Under the pieces are notes generated by a model that saw nothing but the letters and a program-made list of their open reading frames with translations, was not told the DNA's origin and searched no databases. From IMG/VR virus record IMGVR_UViG_3300034018_000748, positions 1 to 35,037 of that record: 35,037 nt of DNA, one strand, 5' to 3'. Shown in pieces: positions 16,422 to 23,158 of the stretch; positions within the stretch are counted from its first letter, which is position 1; each line of letters starts with the position of its first letter. Both the position numbers and the translations under genes were made by a program. This DNA is from a virus.

Positions 16422-16439
16422 AATCTAAAAATCAAAGGT

Positions 16440-16763
16440 ATGAATGAAGGCTTTATTTTTGTTTACAAGGGTGTAACATTTGAAGTTGTTAAAAATGGCA
16501 AAAACGCTATAATGCTAAATGCGAAAAGCGATTTTTATGACTGTGAAAGTATTGAGGTTTGGTACAAGAGAATGACTAATGATCGATATATTAACGGATC
16601 ATTTGTGAAAGGAGGTATAAAAAGACCAAGTAACAACGATTATCCATACACTGCACATCAATTTATGCGAAAGCATTTTAAAACGGATGAGGAATTTAAA
16701 GAAGTTGTTTTTAAACGGTTTAATGAATACGAGCAATTGTTAAGACCTAAATCTATTAAATGA
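16440..16763 (+). CDS. Hypothetical protein of the replication module
   Basis: This 107-aa protein (MNEGFIFVYKGVTFEVVKNG) is beta-rich at the N-terminus and helical at the C-terminus (FKTDEEFKEVVFKRFNEYEQ). The ATG at 16440 is chosen because the in-frame ATG at 16394 region would start inside the terminator hairpin of the small RNA. It overlaps the next gene by ATGA. No family recognised. Confidence 0.6.
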   Translation: MNEGFIFVYKGVTFEVVKNGKNAIMLNAKSDFYDCESIEVWYKRMTNDRYINGSFVKGGIKRPSNNDYPYTAHQFMRKHFKTDEEFKEVVFKRFNEYEQLLRPKSIK

Positions 16764-17338
16764 TGAGAAAGGCATTTAACTTTTACCGTAGTTATTACGA
16801 TGTTGCTTTGTTGCTTCCTGAATTAGAACGCGCTGAATTTATCATGTGCATATGCCATGCTCAATTTACTGGTGAATTAATAGAGCCAAAACTACCTATT
16901 GCAAAACTCGCCTACATTGGTCAATTACATTCAATTAAAAAGCAATTGGAAGGTTATAACTATGGTTTAAAAACACCAAAGAAAACTAAACCCTTAAAGG
17001 AACCCTTAGAGGGTGCCTATGAGAGTCCCTTAAAGGAACCCTTACCACAAGAACAAGTACAAGTACAAGAGAAAGAGAAAGAAGAATATAATATAGATAG
17101 CCGCAAAAAAGATTTTGCTGCATTACTTCAACCTTACATTGAGACGTATGGTCGCGAAATGTTGAACGAATTTTATTTCTACTGGACTGAACCTAACCAA
17201 CGTAAAACCAAAATGAAATACGAAATGGAAAAGACTTGGTCAATTGAACGAAGACTAAACACATGGTCAAAACAAAGTGTTAAATTCGGAACGGCAGTAA
17301 GTAAAGCGGAGAAACCTAAATTTGATCCTTATGGATAA
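16760..17338 (+). CDS. Replisome-organiser-like (DnaD-type N-terminal domain) protein
   Basis: This 192-aa protein begins FNFYRSYYDVALLLPELERA, with EFIMCICHAQFTGE, a pattern shared by N-terminal domains of phage replication-initiation proteins related to the DnaD/replisome-organiser group. The middle (about 75-115) is Lys, Pro and Glu rich and disordered, and the C-terminus (EFYFYWTEPNQRKTKMKYEM) resembles the Trp-rich end of those proteins. It would link the origin to the helicase encoded next, which it overlaps by 8 bases. Confidence 0.6.
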   Translation: MMRKAFNFYRSYYDVALLLPELERAEFIMCICHAQFTGELIEPKLPIAKLAYIGQLHSIKKQLEGYNYGLKTPKKTKPLKEPLEGAYESPLKEPLPQEQVQVQEKEKEEYNIDSRKKDFAALLQPYIETYGREMLNEFYFYWTEPNQRKTKMKYEMEKTWSIERRLNTWSKQSVKFGTAVSKAEKPKFDPYG

Positions 17339-18320
17339 CGGATACGAAATAACCAAAGCAAGTGATGTAATTACAAAACTATCTCACTACCGTAACAACT
17401 ACCATGAAAAAGGAATGTACTTGGGATGGGATAAGTTACACGATCACTATTCGATGCAATTAGGCAATGTTACTGATTGGACTGGTTACCCTATGAGCGG
17501 TAAAACTCAGGTGCTAATGGAGTTACTAATGAACACTTCGATGTGGTATGGATGGAGGCACTTGGTTTACTTTCCGGATGTAGGTAGTAATGTTGAAATT
17601 ATTGCCGACCTTATCCATAAAAAAACGGGCAAGAGTTTTAATCCATCTGTAAGCAATGCGATTAGTGATGATGATATTCGCAAAGAGGTCGATTGGATTA
17701 CACACCATTTTTTGGTTCTTACACGAAAAGATGTAAAAGCGAAAATGACACCAATGGAGTTTTGGGATATGGCAGTTAGGATCAAAAACACGGAAGGATT
17801 ACACACGGCATCAATTGACAGTTGGAAAGACCTTAGTCATCCATACGATAAATTTGGAGGTTATGCGCAATATCTTGAATTCGTTTTACCTTACAGAAAC
17901 CAAATCGCAGAGGATAATGATTTACATTTGCACACAATCATTCACCCAAAGCTAACGGAAAAGGAAAACGGTAAACGAAAGCCTCCGGTACCATATGATT
18001 TGAAAGGAGGCTCTGAATGGTTTAACTCGGGCAAGTGCATGATTACGGTACACCGTGAGGATTTGGATAGCGGTATTGCAGAAATTTACTTCAACAAGAT
18101 TAAACCAAGAGCCATTGGTAAGATCGGTAAGATTGATTTACGCTTTGATATAAACCGATTTCGTTACTTTGACATCGAGGTTGAGGATACAATGTTTTTA
18201 CAGAACCATCACAAGATATTTGCAACACCAAAAAATGCGAAAAAGAATATTGAAAAAATGGTTTACTTTAACGAACCACAAACAACTCTAAACCACATAG
18301 TAAAAGATTGCCCATTTTAA
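17331..18320 (+). CDS. DnaB/Twinkle-like replicative ATPase
   Basis: This 329-aa protein has a Walker A motif GYPMSGKT (residues 52-59), a TASIDSWKDL Walker B-like strand near residue 160, and HTIIHPKLTEK, close to the His-containing motif of RecA-fold hexameric helicases of the Twinkle/DnaB type. The primase domain is absent. I start it at the ATG at 17331, after ATG GAT AAC; a TTG 9 bases upstream is also in frame. It overlaps the replisome-organiser-like gene. It probably unwinds phage DNA with host primase and polymerase. An ATP-dependent loader is an alternative. Confidence 0.75.
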   Translation: MDNGYEITKASDVITKLSHYRNNYHEKGMYLGWDKLHDHYSMQLGNVTDWTGYPMSGKTQVLMELLMNTSMWYGWRHLVYFPDVGSNVEIIADLIHKKTGKSFNPSVSNAISDDDIRKEVDWITHHFLVLTRKDVKAKMTPMEFWDMAVRIKNTEGLHTASIDSWKDLSHPYDKFGGYAQYLEFVLPYRNQIAEDNDLHLHTIIHPKLTEKENGKRKPPVPYDLKGGSEWFNSGKCMITVHREDLDSGIAEIYFNKIKPRAIGKIGKIDLRFDINRFRYFDIEVEDTMFLQNHHKIFATPKNAKKNIEKMVYFNEPQTTLNHIVKDCPF

Positions 18321-18331
18321 AAACGAGAATT

Positions 18332-18562
18332 ATGAACGCAAAAGAAAAAGCAAAAGAATTAGTTGACAAGTATTTAAACGCTTCTTTTAACTGTAAAGAT
18401 TGCGATATGCCTTATTGTGATATAAGATGTACGCAATTAATGAAAAGCGAAGCAAAGATATGCTCTTTAATTGCAGTTGATGAGATACTTGACACAGGCG
18501 CATTAGGTAGTTTATTAGAAGAATACTATTTGAAAGTTAAAAACGAAATACAAGAGTTATGA
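18332..18562 (+). CDS. Small conserved protein (MxxKEKAxEL...ALIAVDEIL type)
   Basis: This 76-aa protein starts MNAKEKAKELVDKYLNASFN and ends in ICSLIAVDEILDTGALGSLL. Its end matches the gene at 21751-21954 (ALIAVDEIINTGALGSLLEEYYxKVKxEI), so the window holds two members of one family. Similar small helical proteins are frequent in Bacteroidota phages; function unknown. This copy has a Cys-rich insert (CKDCDMPYCDIRC) that could bind zinc. The ATG at 18332 is used; the longer frame starts with a TTG. Confidence 0.7.
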   Translation: MNAKEKAKELVDKYLNASFNCKDCDMPYCDIRCTQLMKSEAKICSLIAVDEILDTGALGSLLEEYYLKVKNEIQEL

Positions 18563-18858
18563 TCGAAGAATTAGAACACTTACTCGCGCAGACATCAACC
18601 AGCGCAATTATCGGAAGCCTTAAAAACGAATTAGATAGGCTTAAAACAGTTGATGAAGAAAAAGCAAAGCCATTCATTGATGGAAGTAGTAAACACTTGG
18701 AAAGCATGAAACACGTATTATTACATTTGATGATATGCGAAAAAGAAATACGCAACCTTATCAGCCAAAACTACAACCTACATAAAAGCGTTTTGGAGTT
18801 GACAAATGAGTTAACAAAGGTTAAGACTGAAAATGCTCACTTAATGCAAGGGTTGTAA
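18559..18858 (+). CDS. Coiled-coil hypothetical protein
   Basis: This 99-aa helical protein (MIEELEHLLAQTSTSAIIGS) is likely a coiled coil, with heptad-like Leu and Ile spacing at residues 65-95 (NLHKSVLELTNELTKVKTEN). It overlaps its upstream neighbour by ATGA and its downstream neighbour by TAATG. No enzymatic motif is visible. A scaffold or adaptor for the recombination genes is possible. Confidence 0.6.
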   Translation: MIEELEHLLAQTSTSAIIGSLKNELDRLKTVDEEKAKPFIDGSSKHLESMKHVLLHLMICEKEIRNLISQNYNLHKSVLELTNELTKVKTENAHLMQGL

Positions 18859-19370
18859 TGCGCTGTAAAAACTGCAAAGAGAAATTTGAGCCTATACGCT
18901 TTCTCCAAAAGTATTGCTTTAATCCTGAATGCGTGAAAATATGGGTTGAAAAAGAAAAGGAAAAGCAATGGAAGGCTAAAAAGACGCGGTTAAAAAAGGA
19001 ACTGATGTCTTTACAAGACTATTTGAAGATTGCGCAACAAGTATTTAACAAGTACATCCGCGAACGTGACAAAGGAATGAGCTGTATATCATGCGGAAAT
19101 GAGCCTAAAAAAGCAAACGCTGGACATTATTTTTCACAAGGTGGGCATTCAAACGTTAGGTTTCACGAAGACAACGTACATCTTCAATGTGAACATTGCA
19201 ATAGTTTTTTGAGCGGTAATTTATTGAACTACCAAATAGGAATCGAAAAGCGTATAGGCGGTGAACGGTTACTTGCATTACATGAAATAGCGCATGAAAC
19301 AAAGAAATGGACTATTGACGAACTAACTGATCTGATCGCAACCTACAAAGCCAAGATAAAAAACCTATAA
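18858..19370 (+). CDS. ninG: NinG/Rap-like recombination protein
   Basis: This 170-aa protein has an N-terminal Cys-rich finger (Cys3, Cys6, Cys20, Cys25), a basic coil, then CISCGNEPKKANAGHY, FHEDNVHLQCEHCNSFLSGN and a helical end. This is the layout of phage lambda NinG (Rap), a Holliday-junction resolving or RecA-independent recombination factor with a zinc-type HNH-like core. It sits upstream of an ERF annealing protein and a 5'-3' exonuclease, a coherent recombination module. Confidence 0.85.
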   Translation: MRCKNCKEKFEPIRFLQKYCFNPECVKIWVEKEKEKQWKAKKTRLKKELMSLQDYLKIAQQVFNKYIRERDKGMSCISCGNEPKKANAGHYFSQGGHSNVRFHEDNVHLQCEHCNSFLSGNLLNYQIGIEKRIGGERLLALHEIAHETKKWTIDELTDLIATYKAKIKNL

Positions 19371-19407
19371 TTTTTTTACTAAAATGTATAACGTATTAAA
19401 AAAGCTG

Positions 19408-19415
19408 TATATTTG
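19408..19415 (+). promoter_or_regulatory. -7 element before the recombination genes
   Basis: TATATTTG, a full TAnnTTTG match, lies 25 bases before the start at 19441 and inside the 70-base gap after the NinG stop. No clear TTG is found at the usual distance upstream. It would start transcripts for the 19441-21306 genes. Confidence 0.55.
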
Positions 19416-19440
19416 AAGCATAATTTTAAACATAAACACA

Positions 19441-19947
19441 ATGAGAAAACCAAGAAAAGGAGTAATCGAGAATTACTACAAAGCACTAAATGTGATTCAA
19501 AAGGACTTTAAACGACCAAGTCAGAAAACGGTTTCTGATGTTTTAAGAAGTCACAACTTAAGCACTTGCCATGTAGGCATAATGAAAGATTTCGGTATTA
19601 TTGAAAAAACAACCAAAGGAACACAATGGATTGGGTTAGAGCCATCATTTGAAATGGCAATGGCTATACGCAACCGTTATGTTGAAAAGATAGCTGAAAG
19701 AAAGATCACAAAAACTAAACAACCAACATTTGAATGGGCAAAGCCTGAAACAACGGTTAAGATTGAGCCTAATTACGAATACAAGCCACAACCCGATTCA
19801 AGCCTTGTAAGCGAGTTTATCGATCACCATGAACAATCATTATTACCGCCGCCAGTAAAGCGCGTTAAAACGGCTAAAATCGATGTAAAAACGCGTATGT
19901 TTCAGTTGCGCATCTTTGGACTTAATTTATTTACAGTAAAATACTAA
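19441..19947 (+). CDS. Hypothetical protein, possible winged-helix
   Basis: This 168-aa basic protein (MRKPRKGVIENYYKALNVIQ) has a small helix-turn-helix-like region near residues 20-60 (FKRPSQKTVSDVLRSHNLST, then GIMKDFGIIEKTTKGTQWIG), a disordered Pro-rich middle and a short Leu/Phe C-terminus (RMFQLRIFGLNLFTVKY). The pattern fits a winged-helix DNA-binding domain. It precedes the ERF gene by 4 bases. I do not recognise the family, so this is a structural guess. Confidence 0.5.
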   Translation: MRKPRKGVIENYYKALNVIQKDFKRPSQKTVSDVLRSHNLSTCHVGIMKDFGIIEKTTKGTQWIGLEPSFEMAMAIRNRYVEKIAERKITKTKQPTFEWAKPETTVKIEPNYEYKPQPDSSLVSEFIDHHEQSLLPPPVKRVKTAKIDVKTRMFQLRIFGLNLFTVKY

Positions 19948-19951
19948 TATT

Positions 19952-20521
19952 ATGACACGAAAAAAACAAGAATTAGACACATTCGAACAGGCTTTGGATC
20001 AAGTACAGGCAAAAAATAACATCTATTTTAAGTTATGGAAGGCTAAACAAGAGATCGGTAAGGTAGTTAAAGGTAACGATAACCCGTTTTTCAAATCAAA
20101 ATACGCTGATTTAAACAGCATTTTGGAAGCGGTTGAGCCATCACTACACAAATATGAATTGATTGTATTACAGCCATGTATTGACAACATTGTTGAAACG
20201 CAAATAATAGACTGCGAGACTGGTAATATGGTTACTTCATCTTTGATCCTTCCGGAAATAAGCGATCCACAGAAAAAAATTGCTTCTGTATCTTACTTCC
20301 GTAGAGCAACTTTGCAATCACTTTTGAGCCTTCAGGCGATTGATGACGATGGCAATGAAGCGCGTAAGGGTGCAGTTGAAAACAAGCCAAACATTACTCC
20401 TGAGCGATTTCAAAAGGCACTATCAGCTATTGCAAAAGGTGAGGCATCAATCAATGACCTAAAAAACAATTTCACGCTTACTGCTGAACAACAGCATGAT
20501 CTTAATATGATTGATGTATGA
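19952..20521 (+). CDS. erf: ERF-family single-strand annealing protein
   Basis: This 189-aa protein shows the ERF pattern: NPFFKSKYADLNSILEAVEP (about 44-63), then TQIIDCETGNMVTSSLILPE, DPQKKIASVSYFRRATLQSL (about 106-125) and AIDDDGNEAR. ERF proteins coat and anneal single-stranded DNA in phage recombination and circularisation. It overlaps the exonuclease gene by ATGA, so annealing protein and exonuclease are translated together. Confidence 0.9.
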   Translation: MTRKKQELDTFEQALDQVQAKNNIYFKLWKAKQEIGKVVKGNDNPFFKSKYADLNSILEAVEPSLHKYELIVLQPCIDNIVETQIIDCETGNMVTSSLILPEISDPQKKIASVSYFRRATLQSLLSLQAIDDDGNEARKGAVENKPNITPERFQKALSAIAKGEASINDLKNNFTLTAEQQHDLNMIDV

Positions 20522-21306
20522 ATCCAAAAGTAGTATTGTTTGATGCTGATTCGCTTATCTATCAAGCGATGTATAGAGTGGTAACATTCGGTGAATTACG
20601 CGAAATGATCCGTAAAGGTGATACACGCTTTTCAATTGAGTTGGAAATCCTCCAGCGCGGTTATGATCGCTTTGAAAAGATCGCCTTTGATATACTAAAT
20701 GAGATTGAAGGCGAATACCAAACATCAGTGGTTAAGTACTTTTTTACCAAGTGTAAGCGTAACTTTCGGAAGGATGTTGATCCAACGTACAAAGCCAACC
20801 GTAAATCTAACCGATGGGTAAATGAATTGCGATCTTATCTATTGGATTATTTGGATGGTTCTTTTGCATCTGATGAATACGAGGCTGATGATCTGATTTA
20901 TTTCAACACGCAATTGATGAACCAATACGATTACATTATATGCTCAATCGATAAAGACCTTAAACAGATACCCGGCATCCATTACGATTATTACCAAATA
21001 AAGGTAAAGGATGAAAACGGCGAGTATATGGTGGATCAATTCGGGCAATTCGTAAAGGTTCGTAAAGGATTTAGATATGTAACAGAATCAGAGGCTGAAA
21101 TGATGCAGTTTACAATGATGCTAACGGGAGATGTAAGCGATAATGTAAAAGGCGTACATGGTATAGGTCAAAAGAAAGCAGAAAAGCTGTTACAGGACAA
21201 AAATACGTTTGGTAAAATACGCGCTGTATGTGAGGCTTACAAGAACGAGTCTGACAATTGGAAAGAGCGCATAAGAAACAACAAGAAATTAATGATTTTC
21301 CACTAA
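20518..21306 (+). CDS. FEN/PIN-like 5'-3' exonuclease
   Basis: This 262-aa protein has the acidic residues of the FEN-like family: Asp9 and Asp11 (LFDADSLIY), YEADDLI (Glu122, Asp124, Asp125), SIDKDL (Asp145, Asp147) and GDVSDNV with a helix-hairpin-helix VHGIGQKKAEKLL (about 205-224). RKDVDPTYKANR is the phage T7 gp6/T5-type helical-arch signature. These enzymes degrade the 5' strand of duplex DNA or remove RNA primers. Next to ERF it gives an exonuclease-plus-annealing pair. Confidence 0.9.
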   Translation: MNPKVVLFDADSLIYQAMYRVVTFGELREMIRKGDTRFSIELEILQRGYDRFEKIAFDILNEIEGEYQTSVVKYFFTKCKRNFRKDVDPTYKANRKSNRWVNELRSYLLDYLDGSFASDEYEADDLIYFNTQLMNQYDYIICSIDKDLKQIPGIHYDYYQIKVKDENGEYMVDQFGQFVKVRKGFRYVTESEAEMMQFTMMLTGDVSDNVKGVHGIGQKKAEKLLQDKNTFGKIRAVCEAYKNESDNWKERIRNNKKLMIFH

Positions 21307-21316
21307 AACACGAACT

Positions 21317-21553
21317 ATGGAACAAGTAAAACAGACAGCAGTAGAATTTGCATTTGAAGAATTAAATAAATGGAGAATAGAAAATTTTGGTGAAGGTGCT
21401 TTAATTGGAATACCTCAAGAAGTCTTAGATAAAGCCAAACAAATGGAGAAAGAGCAGATAATGGATGCTTTTAATGATGGCATAAATGACGAATGCATAG
21501 GTGGAAATAAATTACCAGAACAATACTACAACGAAACCTTTAAATCAGAATAG
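21317..21553 (+). CDS. Small helical protein ending YYNETFKSE
   Basis: This 78-aa acidic protein has AKQMEKEQIMDAFNDG and ends EQYYNETFKSE. It has the layout of small proteins common in Flavobacterium-type phages (KQTAVE start, AK-MEK-QI, YYNETF end). It is a relative of 21966-22223. The last 15 bases are part of a repeat shared with three other junctions here. Function unknown. Confidence 0.7.
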   Translation: MEQVKQTAVEFAFEELNKWRIENFGEGALIGIPQEVLDKAKQMEKEQIMDAFNDGINDECIGGNKLPEQYYNETFKSE

Positions 21554-21557
21554 AATG
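21536..21557. repeat. Gene-junction repeat, copy 1
   Basis: The core TTTAAATCAGAATAGAATG, flanked on the left by ACC, covers the end of one gene (FKSE, stop TAG) and the ATG of the next. Copies follow at 21731-21753, 21947-21968 and 22206-22227. With ACAACGAAA on the left it also matches copy 4 over 30 bases. Confidence 0.9.
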
Positions 21558-21749
21558 GGAATGGCAAAAAGATATTTTGACTCCGAAACTTACAATAAGT
21601 TAGGACAACCAAACTTAGGAGCAAAAATGTATTTCATAAGAAACAGTAAAAAAGTATGGGGGGAAGTCGTTTCAGTACATTTTACAGGAGAAAAATCAAA
21701 ACACAAAGGAAAAATAGAATTAGGAATTTCACCTTTTAAATCAGAATAG
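21555..21749 (+). CDS. Small basic hypothetical protein (junction-repeat cassette)
   Basis: This 64-aa basic protein (MGMAKRYFDSETYNKLGQPN) starts at the ATG supplied by junction repeat 1 and ends in FKSE from repeat 2. The body is beta-rich (KVWGEVVSVHFTGEKSKHKG), and unlike its neighbours it is not acidic. The earlier in-frame ATG at 21501 would read through the upstream gene, so 21555 is chosen. No known family. Confidence 0.55.
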   Translation: MGMAKRYFDSETYNKLGQPNLGAKMYFIRNSKKVWGEVVSVHFTGEKSKHKGKIELGISPFKSE

Positions 21750-21753
21750 AATG
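21731..21753. repeat. Gene-junction repeat, copy 2
   Basis: ACCTTTTAAATCAGAATAGA followed by ATG is the same unit as copy 1 with one extra T. It spans the end of the 21555 gene (FKSE, TAG) and the start of the 21751 gene. Confidence 0.9.
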
Positions 21754-21954
21754 ACACCGAAAGAAAAAGCAGAAGATATTTTTAATAAATATTGGCTAGT
21801 TGATTCTGATGAAGATTCAGCACCTTATACAGATAAAAGCATGGCAAAAAAATGCGCTTTAATTGCAGTTGATGAAATAATTAACACAGGCGCATTAGGT
21901 AGTTTATTAGAAGAGTACTATCAAAAAGTAAAACAAGAAATTATTAACCTTTAA
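21751..21954 (+). CDS. Small conserved protein, relative of 18332-18562
   Basis: This 67-aa protein starts MTPKEKAEDIFNKYWLVDSD and ends ALIAVDEIINTGALGSLLEE. It aligns end to end with the 18332 gene except for the Cys insert there. Its start is fused to junction repeat 2 and its stop (TAA) lies inside repeat 3 in another frame. A paralogue in the accessory block suggests duplication. Function unknown. Confidence 0.7.
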   Translation: MTPKEKAEDIFNKYWLVDSDEDSAPYTDKSMAKKCALIAVDEIINTGALGSLLEEYYQKVKQEIINL

Positions 21955-21968
21955 ATCAGAATAGAATG
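21947..21968. repeat. Gene-junction repeat, copy 3
   Basis: ACCTTTAAATCAGAATAGAA followed by TG repeats the core of copies 1, 2 and 4. Here the upstream gene ends in the TTTAA part by a different frame, so the repeat keeps its sequence though not its coding role. This argues that the DNA unit, not the peptide FKSE, is what is being copied. Confidence 0.9.
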
Positions 21969-22223
21969 GAAAAACAGTTAACAGCAATCGATTGGTTACT
22001 TGAAAATTTAATTACAGAACCATTTTCAGAAGCTGATTTTGAACACAATAGTAATTGTTGGGATAAAGCCAAAGAAATGGAGAAGCAGCAGATAATGGAA
22101 ACTTATTATCAAGCATTATGTGATAGGTTTAAACATAACTTAATTCCTATTGAATATACTCGAAAAGAAGAAGTAGAAAGGTTTGGGATACCATATTACA
22201 ACGAAACCTTTAAATCAGAATAG
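21966..22223 (+). CDS. Small helical protein ending YYNETFKSE, relative of 21317
   Basis: This 85-aa protein (MEKQLTAIDWLLENLITEPF) has AKEMEKQQIMETYYQALC and ends IPYYNETFKSE. It is a paralogue of 21317-21553 with the same tail. It starts in junction repeat 3 and ends in repeat 4. Tail identity includes DNA identity of about 30 bases, so the ends were probably exchanged or copied recently. Function unknown. Confidence 0.7.
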   Translation: MEKQLTAIDWLLENLITEPFSEADFEHNSNCWDKAKEMEKQQIMETYYQALCDRFKHNLIPIEYTRKEEVERFGIPYYNETFKSE

Positions 22224-22227
22224 AATG
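22206..22227. repeat. Gene-junction repeat, copy 4 (with orphan ATG)
   Basis: This copy ends the 21966 gene and supplies an ATG at 22225 that is followed at once by TAA. No gene uses it; the next gene starts at 22250. It looks like a junction that has lost its downstream cassette. Confidence 0.9.
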
Positions 22228-22249
22228 TAAAGAAATAACTTAACAAATT

Positions 22250-22471
22250 ATGGCAAAAGTAACAATAGAGTTTGACAGCATTGAAGATAAAGAAGAAATG
22301 GAGATGTGCCTAAACGGAATGAAGTGGTATTTATTAGCTTGGGAATTAGACCAGTATTTACGCAATAGATTAAAACACGAAAACTTATCTGAAGATGCCT
22401 ACAAGGCACTAGATGAGACAAGGGATAAACTGCATGAGTTGAGAAGTGAAAATGGATTAACCTTTGATTAA
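22250..22471 (+). CDS. Small conserved phage hypothetical protein
   Basis: This 73-aa acidic protein (MAKVTIEFDSIEDKEEMEMC) has WELDQYLRNRLKHENLSEDA and RDKLHELRSENGL. The pattern V-(I/F)EFD...E...A-x-x-DxxLR...RDxLxExL is frequent in small phage proteins of many hosts. Function unknown. It starts 23 bases after the orphan ATG of repeat 4. Confidence 0.65.
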   Translation: MAKVTIEFDSIEDKEEMEMCLNGMKWYLLAWELDQYLRNRLKHENLSEDAYKALDETRDKLHELRSENGLTFD

Positions 22472-22473
22472 CT

Positions 22474-22539
22474 AAGTAGGCAGCGAGTGTTGGGGTTCCA
22501 GCAGAGGTAATAAAGAACTACCTTTTGAGTTGCCTACTT
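22474..22539 (+). ncRNA. Putative three-way-junction RNA element
   Basis: AAGTAGGCAGC (22474-22484) pairs with GTTGCCTACTT (22529-22539) over 11 bp with one G-U. Inside, TGTTGG/CCAGCA (22488-22493, 22498-22503) forms a 6-bp hairpin with a GGTT loop, and GAGGTA/TACCTT (22504-22509, 22519-22524) forms a second hairpin. The second loop has GAAC, complementary to GTTC in the first. The gap 22472-22672 has no gene and holds this, a second inverted-repeat region and a promoter. No T-run follows, so it is not a terminator. I know no matching family. Confidence 0.45.
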
Positions 22540-22542
22540 TAT

Positions 22543-22595
22543 ACCCGACAAGGTACTCACGTATAAAAACAAGCATAATTTATACCTTTCAGGGT
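22543..22595 (+). other. Inverted repeats with alternative pairings
   Basis: ACCC + AAGGTA (22543-22546, 22550-22555) face TACCTT + GGGT (22583-22588, 22592-22595) across a 3-by-3 internal loop. GTATAAA/TTTATAC (22561-22567, 22579-22585) is a competing 7-bp hairpin that uses the same 3' bases. This could be a regulatory RNA switch, or simply an AT-rich palindromic region near an origin. There is no independent support. Confidence 0.35.
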
Positions 22596-22619
22596 GTAGG
22601 GTTAAAATAAAGAGTTTAT

Positions 22620-22668
22620 AACCTTAAAAATGAATATTTTTTTGTATATTTATACGGTTAAAACCTTA
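22620..22668 (+). promoter_or_regulatory. Promoter and operator-like sites before the GIY-YIG/HTH gene
   Basis: TATATTTA (22645-22652) is one base from TAnnTTTG. AACCTTA occurs at 22620-22626 and 22662-22668, on both sides of it, and its reverse complement TAAGGTT is at 23161-23167 just after the gene. GGTTAAAACC at 22656-22665 is an inverted repeat at the likely transcription start. This is what an autorepressed HTH gene often shows. Confidence 0.45.
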
Positions 22669-22672
22669 CAAT

Positions 22673-23158
22673 ATGATATACTTAATTTCACATTCAAATC
22701 AATATTTAAAGATTGGTTATACAAAAGACATTAGAAAAAGGCTAAGTCAATTACAAGTATCAAATCCAATTAAGCTAGAAGTTCTACATCTTACAGATGG
22801 TGATATGGAATTAGAAAAAAAACTTCACGATATGTTTAGCGAGTATAATGCCCAAAGTGGTGAATGGTTTTATTATAATGATAAAATAATAAATTATTTT
22901 CAAGACAAAAAATGTTTGTTATGGTCAGAAGGACTTGTCCCATATGATAAAATAAATCTAATTGGTGAGATAAAATCAGAAAGATTAAAAAGAAATATGA
23001 GCCTTCAGCAATTAGGTGAATTATATGGTTGTTCTCCTCAATCAATGTACGAAATAGAAACAAGGGAAGTTCAGGGAACAATTACTCTTAAAATACTTTA
23101 TAAAATGGCTAAAGTCTTCAACAAAAAGTTTGAATATAGATTTGTTGATGCAAAATAA
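22673..23158 (+). CDS. GIY-YIG-like (T5orf172/MUG113) domain fused to HTH
   Basis: This 161-aa protein joins two domains. Residues 1-76 have YLKIGYTKDIRKRLSQLQVS, then LEKKLHDMF and SGEWFYYND, the layout of the T5orf172/MUG113 branch of the GIY-YIG nuclease superfamily (Arg and Glu in place). Residues about 97-156 are a Cro/C1-type HTH (RLKRNMSLQQLGELYGCSPQ, then SMYEIETREVQGTITLKILY), as in mobile mystery protein A-type proteins. All six Arg codons are AGA or AGG, unlike the structural genes. Whether it cuts DNA is not shown; it may be a regulator that uses the first domain for binding. Confidence 0.75.
   Translation: MIYLISHSNQYLKIGYTKDIRKRLSQLQVSNPIKLEVLHLTDGDMELEKKLHDMFSEYNAQSGEWFYYNDKIINYFQDKKCLLWSEGLVPYDKINLIGEIKSERLKRNMSLQQLGELYGCSPQSMYEIETREVQGTITLKILYKMAKVFNKKFEYRFVDAK

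Noticed and set aside
16389-16439. Earlier ATG for the gene at 16440
   Set aside because: The extra 17 codons lie inside the terminator hairpin and T-run of the small RNA and translate to a Phe-rich stretch.
16640-17619. DnaA boxes as the phage origin
   Set aside because: Only two TTATCCATA near-matches a kilobase apart; no cluster or AT-rich unwinding element is evident.
22474-22539. tRNA gene
   Set aside because: The closing stem is 11 bp, there is no CCA end, T-loop or anticodon arm of the right size.
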